From: Pseudoalteromonas piscicida
GTDB taxonomy: Bacteria; Pseudomonadota; Gammaproteobacteria; Enterobacterales; Alteromonadaceae
Direction of reading: 5' to 3'
NCBI RefSeq assembly: GCF_000238315.3
Contig: NZ_CP011924.1
Coordinates: 2,935,001-2,999,000, forward strand
Length of the DNA: 64,000 nt
Position 1 is the first letter of the stretch. Every line of letters starts with the position of its first letter. Positions 57,927-64,000 of this stretch are shown one piece after another. The notes beneath the pieces were generated by a model. The model was given only the letters and a program-made list of their open reading frames with translations. It searched no databases and had not been told where the DNA came from. The position numbers and the translations under genes were made by a program.

Positions 57927-58843
57927 AGCTGTTTTAGCTCCTCATTGAGCGTGTCATTTGGCTCAGTCGAATGCAGCCAATGCGCTTCGAGTTGGCAATC
58001 TTTGCGTTGCCAAACTTCATTCATAAAAGATTGAAACTGTACACGATAAACTTTATCGGCTTGATAGTTACCAAGCGGCACTTTTTCCATCGCGATGTAG
58101 TCTATTTTTACATCAATTGCGTCCAAGCGTCCAAGCGTAAATGCACGGCAAATATGCTCACCTTCTAACTCATAAGCCAAAGTCGCGTTGAGCATGCCGT
58201 CAAGTTGCTCAGATAACACTTCTAGGGCAAACGCTACACCACCCGCCTTTGGTTTGAGCAGATGCTTGAACGGGCTATTTTGATGCGCATGTTTGGCTTT
58301 AGTATGACGAGTACCTTCCACAAAATTAATTACCGTTGTGGGATGATCACGAAAATTGCGACAACTGGCTTTGGTACGCTCTACATCCATCCCTTTAAGC
58401 TTAGGGTTTTTGGCGATCTGCGCTTTACTCGCACGTTTCATAAATGGCATGCCCATTGCCCATGCACCGGTGCCAATAAAAGGCACGTATTTCAATTCAT
58501 CTTTTAGAAAAAATTTAGGTGCAGGTAGTACCTCCATGGCACTAAGCACAACGATATCAAGCCAGCTAAGGTGATTGGAAATTAACAAATACCACCCTTG
58601 AGCGTGTAATTCTTTTGGCAAGCTCACTTGGATTTTGTCGCACGCGATGCGCAAACCAAGGTAATTGCCTTTACACCACATACCGTAAAAAAAGTGCAGT
58701 GCTGTAGAGATAAACTTAACTGGCACAAGCAATTTTATGATGCCAAACAATAGCACCAATAAACCACATACAAAGGTATTCACCAGCAGCCACACACTGG
58801 CCGATAGCCCGAGAAACCACTTAGGTAGTATTTGTTTTAACAT
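57923..58843 (-). CDS. 1-acyl-glycerol-3-phosphate acyltransferase-like, YihG type (first copy)
   Basis: A 306-residue PlsC-type acyltransferase with N-terminal membrane spans (about 10-50). Catalytic motif NHLSWLD (HX4D) is near residue 93, acceptor-binding FVEGTRHT near 172, and PFKHLLKPKAGGVAFALE follows. Length and layout match YihG-type enzymes that acylate lysophospholipids. ATG at 58843 is chosen over GTG at 58846 because of its distance from AAGGA. Coupled to the MscS-type gene and 12 nt after a paralogue. Confidence 0.85.
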   Translation of the reverse strand: MLKQILPKWFLGLSASVWLLVNTFVCGLLVLLFGIIKLLVPVKFISTALHFFYGMWCKGNYLGLRIACDKIQVSLPKELHAQGWYLLISNHLSWLDIVVLSAMEVLPAPKFFLKDELKYVPFIGTGAWAMGMPFMKRASKAQIAKNPKLKGMDVERTKASCRNFRDHPTTVINFVEGTRHTKAKHAHQNSPFKHLLKPKAGGVAFALEVLSEQLDGMLNATLAYELEGEHICRAFTLGRLDAIDVKIDYIAMEKVPLGNYQADKVYRVQFQSFMNEVWQRKDCQLEAHWLHSTEPNDTLNEELKQL

Positions 58844-58858
58844 CACAACATCCTTCTA

Positions 58859-59734
58859 CTACTTTTTATCGGCAAGCTCCACAAGTTGTGCGTCTTTAGC
58901 TTGCCACAAGGCGTTTAATTCGGATTGGAAACGCACTCTAAATTCGGGATCATTCGTGTAGTCGCCGACCAAGTTTGCACTGACCGGCATTACTTCTACC
59001 TGAACATCTACTGACTTCACTTTACCAGCGATAAAGTCTGCGAAAGTTGGTACACCACCGGGATAGTGGATGGTGACATTCACCACTTTGCTGATTTGCT
59101 CACCCATGGCCTGCATCACAAATGCGATGCCTCCCGCTTTTGGTTTAAGCAGGTGTGTGAATGGGCTTTTTTGCTTACTATGCTTGGACTCGGTGTAACG
59201 CGTACCCTCAACGAAGTTTACAATACTCACAGGCATTGTTTTAAACTTTTCGCATGCTTTTCGCGTCGTTTCTATGTCTTTACCACGCAATTTAGGGTTT
59301 TTCTTTAATTGCGACTTGCTGGTTCGCGTCATAAAAGGAAAATCGAGCGCCCACCAAGCAAGACCTAGCACGGGTACGTAAAGCAGCTCTTTTTTCAAAA
59401 AGAAATTCAAAAACGGGATTTTGCCATGAAGCACTCGCTGCAACACTAAGATATCCACCCAACTTTGGTGATTGGCAATAACCAAGTACCAGTCTTTGCG
59501 TTTTAGCTCATCCAATCCGCTCACATTGAGCGTATACGGCGCAATGAGGTTTTGGCTCACTGAATTACACGCGACCCAGTTACTTGCGCACGCTTTAGCA
59601 ATATAGCTCATGGCTTTTTGCAATGGTGGGATGGGTAGTAGCTTAATCAAGCCACAAATAAAGATCGGTATAAACCAAAATATAGTGTTAACGGCGTACA
59701 GCAAGATGCTGATCACTTTACGAATAAACGACAT
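58859..59734 (-). CDS. 1-acyl-glycerol-3-phosphate acyltransferase-like, YihG type (second copy)
   Basis: A 291-residue paralogue of the adjacent acyltransferase. HX4D motif NHQSWVD near residue 88, FVEGTRYTESKHSKQ near 167, and PFTHLLKPKAGGIAFVMQA. N-terminal membrane segment at about 8-32. The two copies are clearly diverged along their length, so the duplication is old. First gene of a three-gene operon with the second acyltransferase and the channel. Confidence 0.87.
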   Translation of the reverse strand: MSFIRKVISILLYAVNTIFWFIPIFICGLIKLLPIPPLQKAMSYIAKACASNWVACNSVSQNLIAPYTLNVSGLDELKRKDWYLVIANHQSWVDILVLQRVLHGKIPFLNFFLKKELLYVPVLGLAWWALDFPFMTRTSKSQLKKNPKLRGKDIETTRKACEKFKTMPVSIVNFVEGTRYTESKHSKQKSPFTHLLKPKAGGIAFVMQAMGEQISKVVNVTIHYPGGVPTFADFIAGKVKSVDVQVEVMPVSANLVGDYTNDPEFRVRFQSELNALWQAKDAQLVELADKK

Positions 59735-59795
59735 TCATTCCCTCATCGTGTTTTACGGCAGAGCTGTATCATACCTTGAAAATCACACACAATTA

Positions 59796-59815
59796 AGCCG
59801 ACCAGTTGGTCGGCT
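59796..59815 (-). terminator. Terminator of speA
   Basis: AGCCGACCA/TGGTCGGCT, a perfect GC-rich 9-bp stem with a 2-nt gap, 29 nt past the speA stop. On the minus strand TTAATTGTG follows, a weak U tract. Confidence 0.65.
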
Positions 59816-59844
59816 ATAATTTATTCCATTTCACTATCTAGAAA

Positions 59845-61725
59845 TCAATCTTCGAAGTAAGTATAACCTTCAAGTCCAGCATTTAACTCTTGTAAATACT
59901 GAGCTTTAATTGACTCTGGCAACGACAACGCCGCGACTTGCTGTGCATAGTTCTCAGATAGTACCGCTTTGTCATAATGAACAAAGCGCAGTACATCTTC
60001 AACACTGTCGCCCTTGATTGCATTAGTGAGTTTATAACCCTCATCACAAAGCTCAACGTGTACTGAGTCGGTGTCACCAAATAAGTTATGTAAATCACCC
60101 AATATTTCTTGATAGGCCCCCACCAAGAACATCGCAACGTGATATTGCTCTCCCGGCACATACTCTGGAATGGGTAAACTTGACTCAATACCCGCACCCT
60201 CAACATAACTGTTGATTTGACCATCAGAATCACAGGTAATGTCCTGAATAATCGCCCTTTGCGTCAACGGCTGATTGAGCTTGTCGATAGGCATCACCGG
60301 AAATAGCTGGTCAATACCCCACACATCCGGCAGTGATTGGAACAACGAGAAGTTCACAAACAGTTTATCAGCCAGCTTTTCATTGAGGTCGTCTAATACT
60401 TCTCGGTGTGCTCTCGCATTCTCATTTAAGCACTCACGCACTTTATGAAGTGTCGTGAAGTAAAGCTGCTCAAGCTGCGCCCACTCTTGCATGCTGATCA
60501 AACCATGCACGTATTGGTCGTGTGCATCGCTGAACAAGTGCATAGCGTCATGATAAGTTTCTAAAGCCATGCGAGGGGTCAGTTGTGTCAACGAATGCCA
60601 TAACTCTTGTAATACTGGTGGGCTGGTATCTTGTGGTTGCACCGGTTCGACTTGATTTGGTGCTTTTTCTACGTCGATCACATCCGTGATCAGCATCGCG
60701 TGATGGGCAGTTAATGCTCGGCCAGATTCAGTAATAATATCCGGATGCGGAATGCTATTGAGCTCCGCAATATCATGAAAAGCATGCACCACATTTTTCG
60801 CGTATTCCGCCACCGTATAATTCATAGAGCATGAGCTACGAGAACCTGAACCTTCATAGTCCACTCCGAGGCCACCGCCAACATCAACGATACGCAGCGG
60901 AACACCTAGTTGGTATAGCTCAGCATAGTGACGCGCACACTCTTTAAGCGCACGTTGGATATCACGAATATTGGCAACTTGCGAGCCGATATGGAAGTGT
61001 ACCAACTGCATTAAGTGCAAACGATTATGCGACTTAAGTAGCTCAACCGCTTGCAGCACTTGGCTGGCAGTAAGACCAAACTTGCCTTTTTCACCACCAG
61101 TATTTTGCCACTTGCCCTTACCAACTGAATTAAGACGAATACGAATACCAATCGACGGTTCAATGCCTAAGTCGTCGATTTCCTGTAATAAGGTATCCAG
61201 CTCAGAGAGCTTTTCAACAACTATGTTTACTTGATGACCCATCGCTTGACCAATGCAAGCTAAGCGCAAGAACTCACTGTCTTTGTAGCCGTTACAGACA
61301 ATGGTAATAGGTTGGTGTGCCACACCCAAAATTGCCATTAGCTCAGGCTTAGAGCCGGCTTCAAGACCAACAAGACCACTTGGATGCGCTAATAACTTGC
61401 TGACAACCGAGCGCTGCTGATTCACTTTTATTGGGTAAACACAGGTGTACTGGCCTTGGTAATCACGTTGAGTTCGTGCAGCAGTAAATGCTTGAGTCAA
61501 GGTATCGACACGATGTTTTAAAATGTCGGTAAAACGTACCAAAACCGGCAAAGTTAGCCCCTGCGCTTTAAATTGCTCAGTTAACTCTGGAAGAAGAATT
61601 GGTGGCTTAGTGCGATCACCATCAGGAAACGCCACTAACTGGCCCTGTTCATTGATATCAAAATAGCCGTCACTCCAGTGAGTAACGTTATAGATAGAAC
61701 GTGCTGTTTGCAGACCCCAAGTCAT
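59845..61725 (-). CDS. speA: Biosynthetic arginine decarboxylase
   Basis: PLP enzyme converting arginine to agmatine, the first step toward putrescine and spermidine. The 626 residues match the family (about 630-660). PLP-binding Lys is in YPIKVNQQRSV near residue 100. Other family segments are GLEAGSKPELMAIL, VHFHIGSQVANIRDIQ and VDVGGGLGVDYEGSGS. Start MTWGLQTARSIYNVTHW is preferred over a TTG four codons upstream. It is divergent from speE across about 220 nt, so one region may control both polyamine genes. Confidence 0.95.
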   Translation of the reverse strand: MTWGLQTARSIYNVTHWSDGYFDINEQGQLVAFPDGDRTKPPILLPELTEQFKAQGLTLPVLVRFTDILKHRVDTLTQAFTAARTQRDYQGQYTCVYPIKVNQQRSVVSKLLAHPSGLVGLEAGSKPELMAILGVAHQPITIVCNGYKDSEFLRLACIGQAMGHQVNIVVEKLSELDTLLQEIDDLGIEPSIGIRIRLNSVGKGKWQNTGGEKGKFGLTASQVLQAVELLKSHNRLHLMQLVHFHIGSQVANIRDIQRALKECARHYAELYQLGVPLRIVDVGGGLGVDYEGSGSRSSCSMNYTVAEYAKNVVHAFHDIAELNSIPHPDIITESGRALTAHHAMLITDVIDVEKAPNQVEPVQPQDTSPPVLQELWHSLTQLTPRMALETYHDAMHLFSDAHDQYVHGLISMQEWAQLEQLYFTTLHKVRECLNENARAHREVLDDLNEKLADKLFVNFSLFQSLPDVWGIDQLFPVMPIDKLNQPLTQRAIIQDITCDSDGQINSYVEGAGIESSLPIPEYVPGEQYHVAMFLVGAYQEILGDLHNLFGDTDSVHVELCDEGYKLTNAIKGDSVEDVLRFVHYDKAVLSENYAQQVAALSLPESIKAQYLQELNAGLEGYTYFED

Positions 61726-61945
61726 TGCTGCTCTCAATTAATTCTTTATAAAGCTTCATTCTAATACGCGAGGCTAGTCAATGCGACCTAAAGTTGCGTT
61801 TTCATTAGCTTACAAACCTGATAAATAGCCCATGCTTGATTAGGACTAATATGAGGCAAAGTACAAAATGTTGACTAAAATTGATTGAGCAAAGGCGCAA
61901 GCACTGGCAAAATTGCCTTAATTTTTATCAAGTGTGAACACAATC

Positions 61946-62806
61946 ATGGCAAACTTAGAAGCAAACCGTTGGTTTACAGAAATTAGCGACCGCGATGGCA
62001 GCGCTTTTTCACTTAGAGTCAACAAAAAATTAGACGAAATCCAATCACCATTTCAAAAAGTAGAAATGTTTGAAACGACGGATTTTGGTAACCTGATGAT
62101 CATTGACGGTTGCACTATGGTGAGCACGCGTGAAAACTTTTTCTATCACGAAATGATGAGTCACCCGGCGCTATTCTCGCACCCTGCACCTAAAAATGTT
62201 GTGATCATTGGCGGTGGCGACTGTGGCACATTGCGTGAAGTATTAAAGCACCCTGGCGTTGAAAAAGTAACTCAGATTGATATCGACGAAGTTGTAACGC
62301 AAATGTCTTTGAAATACTTCCCTGAGCTTTGTGAGTCTAATAACGATCCTCGCGCAACTGTAATGTTTGATGATGGCATCAAATATATGCGTGAAGCCGA
62401 AGCAGAGTCTATCGACGTTATTATCGTTGATGGCACCGATCCTGTTGGCCCTGGTGAAGGTTTATTCAACCATGCATTCTATAAGAGCTGTTTAGCAGCG
62501 CTTCGAACTGGCGGTATCATGATCCAGCAGAGCGAATCACCACTGATGCACATGCCGTTGCTATTAGAAATGCGCGATGCAATGTTGGAAGTAGGCTTTG
62601 TTGATCTGCAAACCCTGCCTTTCCCACAGCCAATCTACCCAAGCGGTCTGTGGTCAGCAACGATGGCGCGTAAAGATCAAAAGTTTGCCGGATTCCGCGA
62701 GCAAGACGTTGATAACGCAACATTTGATACTGAGTACTACAACACAGGTATTCATAAGGGTGCATTAGCAACACCTAACTTTATGAAGCGTGCTTTCGAA
62801 AAGTAG
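61946..62806 (+). CDS. speE: Polyamine aminopropyltransferase (spermidine synthase)
   Basis: Transfers aminopropyl from decarboxylated S-adenosylmethionine to putrescine. The 286 residues show VVIIGGGDCGTLREVLKHPG (cofactor loop) and TQIDIDEVV, and the catalytic Asp is in IIVDGTDPVGPGEGLF. The start MANLEANRWFTEIS is chosen by family resemblance; a GTG four codons upstream is possible, and neither has a clear ribosome site. No speD is in the window. Part of the gene is repeated from 63714. Confidence 0.94.
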   Translation: MANLEANRWFTEISDRDGSAFSLRVNKKLDEIQSPFQKVEMFETTDFGNLMIIDGCTMVSTRENFFYHEMMSHPALFSHPAPKNVVIIGGGDCGTLREVLKHPGVEKVTQIDIDEVVTQMSLKYFPELCESNNDPRATVMFDDGIKYMREAEAESIDVIIVDGTDPVGPGEGLFNHAFYKSCLAALRTGGIMIQQSESPLMHMPLLLEMRDAMLEVGFVDLQTLPFPQPIYPSGLWSATMARKDQKFAGFREQDVDNATFDTEYYNTGIHKGALATPNFMKRAFEK

Positions 62807-62902
62807 GCCGAATCAGAACATAAATTTAATTGTTAAAGTGTAGTGGCTCATATCTGACCCTACAGCCTTGATGATTCGGTTAACATTTCACCTACTCTGA
62901 AG

Positions 62903-62985
62903 TTATGAGCGAACAACAGACGTTCGCTCTAGCTCGTTTTTGAACAAAAACGTTTTGTGTCCTTGGTTTAACGGCTTTGTTAGCT
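62903..62985 (-). other. attC-like integron recombination site 1
   Basis: On the minus strand it starts AGCTAACAAAGCCGTT and continues to an AAGGAC block, close to the start of Vibrio-type attC sites (TAACAAACGCC, then GGGAC). Internal hairpins GAGCGAAC/GTTCGCTC (62907-62929) and CGTTTTTG/CAAAAACG follow. The stop codon of the gene at 62980 lies in the first AGCTAAC, a habit of cassette genes. The opposite end (near TTATGAGC) is a poor match, so this could be a degenerate or terminal site. Confidence 0.55.
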
Positions 62986-63321
62986 GTACTTTACTAGCAC
63001 TTCTCTAGTAAACCGATAAAAACAAACTGCCGCTAATAGCGTAAAAATCGAGGGTATAAGAAATACAAACACCTCAATTAATCCAAGCTCTTCAGAACTA
63101 TCTACAATTGAACTAGCTACAAATGAAGAAAAAATTGTAGCAACAATAGAGATTTTAACTCCTTTGGCATGCTTACTTTTTGTAACTTTATCAAGCTTAA
63201 CAAATGCGAAAAGTACTATGAAAAGAGATATTAGATAAGTAAGAGTATCTACTATCATCACAGCGAACTCAGCCAGTGACATCCCATACATATTCTTGAT
63301 AATTTCTCCGAACATTTCCAC
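62980..63321 (-). CDS. Small membrane protein in a cassette-like unit
   Basis: A 113-residue protein with three predicted membrane spans (about 12-40, 52-72, 80-105) and a short basic loop KLDKVTKSKHAKG. Family not recognised. The gene is visibly more AT-rich than its neighbours. It lies between two attC-like sites, with its TAA inside the downstream site and its ATG 20 nt after the upstream one. This is the layout of an integron gene cassette. Only a weak ribosome site is present. Confidence 0.65.
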   Translation of the reverse strand: MEMFGEIIKNMYGMSLAEFAVMIVDTLTYLISLFIVLFAFVKLDKVTKSKHAKGVKISIVATIFSSFVASSIVDSSEELGLIEVFVFLIPSIFTLLAAVCFYRFTREVLVKYS

Positions 63322-63341
63322 TACTCAGGTTTTCCTTGTAC

Positions 63342-63402
63342 AGCTATCGCCCGCGCAATAAGCGCGAGCTAGCGAGCGTCCTGATTGACGCGTTTGTTAG
63401 CT
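63342..63402 (-). other. attC-like integron recombination site 2
   Basis: A 61-nt site reading on the minus strand AGCTAACAAACGCGTCAATC, then AGGACGC, closing with GGGCGATAGCT. The ends AGCTAAC and GATAGCT pair except for one base, and CGCGC/GCGCG forms an inner stem. The left half matches the Vibrio repeat TAACAAACGCCTCAAGAGGG well. The neighbouring gene ends inside it with the tail ANKRVNQDAR, a C-terminus typical of proteins translated through attC. Confidence 0.72.
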
Positions 63403-63713
63403 TGTGTTGCACGAATAAAATCAAGATCACTAGTGATAACTCCAATACCCGATGCGACAACGTCATCGTAGGATTGGGTGATCGATTCATGTCGAGACCA
63501 TAGATAAACATCCGAACCATGGCTCTGTAATCTTGATGCTAGGCGTTCAGGATAGCCCCAAAAATACTTTGTCATCGAGGGAGGTATAAAAAGAATGGTG
63601 TTCCTACAGGAGTCAGGAACTAACCCCGCCCATCCAACTAAAAGATAATTTATTCCGCAACTCTTTACACTACCAACACTTGCTAACCGTAAAGATGAAT
63701 CCTTGTTTCGAAA
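63369..63713 (-). pseudogene. C-terminal part of a glycerophosphodiester phosphodiesterase-like gene
   Basis: An open frame from the duplication joint to the stop encodes 114 residues: GINYLLVGWAGLVPDSCRNT, FWGYPERLASRLQSHG, VYLWSRHES and a final ASGIGVITSDLDFI. These resemble the last part of one glycerophosphodiester phosphodiesterase family (PESCRNT, WGWPNRF, then a closing GG(I/V)WTNRID-type segment). The N-terminal catalytic half is missing because the joint at 63713 cuts the gene. The last residues are encoded by the attC-like site. An internal ATG at 63575 has no ribosome site. Confidence 0.6.
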
Positions 63714-64000
63714 CCTGCACCTAAAAATGTTGTGATCATTGGCGGTGGCGACTGTGGCACATTGCGTGAAGTATTAAAGCACCCTGGCGTTGAAAAAGTA
63801 ACTCAGATTGATATCGACGAAGTTGTAACGCAAATGTCTTTGAAATACTTCCCTGAGCTTTGTGAGTCTAATAACGATCCTCGCGCAACTGTAATGTTTG
63901 ATGATGGCATCAAATATATGCGTGAAGCCGAAGCAGAGTCTATCGACGTTATTATCGTTGATGGCACCGATCCTGTTGGCCCTGGTGAAGGTTTATTCAA
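63714..64000 (+). pseudogene. speE: Partial second copy of speE, running off the window
   Basis: Identical by eye to 62183-62469 (codons about 80-175 of speE), starting abruptly at PAPKNVVIIGGGDCG with no start codon. It lacks the N-terminal 79 residues. If the tandem-duplication reading is right, the copy continues to the speE stop and then through a second set of cassette genes outside the window. Confidence 0.85.

Larger units (their letters stand above)
62183..63713. repeat. Apparent tandem duplication, unit 1 (1,531 bp)
   Basis: From inside speE to the joint at 63713/63714, where the sequence returns to speE position 62183. The 287 nt of the second unit inside the window are identical by eye to 62183-62469. 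The rest of unit 2 would lie beyond the window. Confidence 0.75.

Noticed and set aside
62903..62985. Rho-independent terminator for speE
   Set aside because: The hairpins lie about 100 nt past the stop and lack a U tract in the speE direction; the attC reading explains more of the sequence, though weakly at one end.
1..64000. CRISPR array, tRNA or rRNA genes, prophage
   Set aside because: No regularly spaced repeats, cloverleaf-like sequences, rRNA segments or phage structural genes were seen on reading both strands; short tRNAs cannot be excluded without a covariance search.
63803..64000. 65-codon minus-strand frame at the window end (also at 62272-62469)
   Set aside because: Antisense shadow of speE, present twice only because speE is repeated.

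Overview
The window looks like a chromosome segment of a marine gammaproteobacterium, most likely Pseudoalteromonas or a close relative (Alteromonadales). This rests on the gammaproteobacterial sequences and order of the spc/alpha ribosomal operons, the polyamine pair speA/speE, a TorF-type porin, integron-type attC sites and AT-rich palindromic repeats of a kind I associate with that genus. The genus call is inference; no rRNA or tRNA gene is present.

Region by region: 1-8.6 kb (minus strand) holds the complete spc and alpha ribosomal operons from rplN to rplQ, with secY, rpmJ and rpoA. The S10 operon that normally precedes rplN is absent: rplN has its own extended -10 promoter and is followed upstream by a polysaccharide deacetylase gene. 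9.8-14 kb holds a Ser/Thr kinase-TPR membrane protein and two paralogous small proteins of unknown function. A decayed piece of a second kinase gene lies between the two small genes, so the kinase/small-protein pair appears to have been duplicated. 14-22 kb has an AsmA-like protein, an unrecognised 388-aa protein, a TorF-family porin behind a predicted NtrC/sigma-54 promoter, two small exported proteins, an aldo/keto reductase and purT.

22.1-38.8 kb is a compact nonribosomal peptide operon: three synthetases (A-T-C-A-T, C-A-T-C-A-T, C-A-T-TE; five adenylation domains in all) and an MFS exporter, joined by overlapping or near-abutting ends. Synthetases two and three start with TubC-type docking domains. 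The terminal thioesterase has a Cys-Asp-His triad in place of Ser-Asp-His. A pentapeptide is predicted, with threonine at position 2 as the only confident residue. 38.8-46.3 kb has a fumarylacetoacetate-hydrolase-family enzyme and an ABC operon containing a permease/M1-aminopeptidase fusion and one frameshifted ATPase. 46.4 kb encodes a bacterial homologue of iodotyrosine deiodinase.

47-54 kb is a locus with an RND pump, its adaptor and a persulfide-sensor-type ArsR repressor, facing a DUF2892 membrane-protein remnant and a rhodanese. A 1,274-bp stretch here is tandemly duplicated, giving a second repressor gene and a truncated pump gene. 54-62 kb has an OmpA-like lipoprotein, a periplasmic binding protein, chrA, an MscS-type channel, two acyltransferases, and speA divergent from speE. 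62.8-63.7 kb contains two attC-like sites with cassette-type genes on the minus strand. At 63,714 the sequence re-enters the middle of speE, a second apparent tandem duplication (period 1,531 bp) that runs off the window. Both duplications appear identical by eye, so they are either very recent or assembly artefacts.
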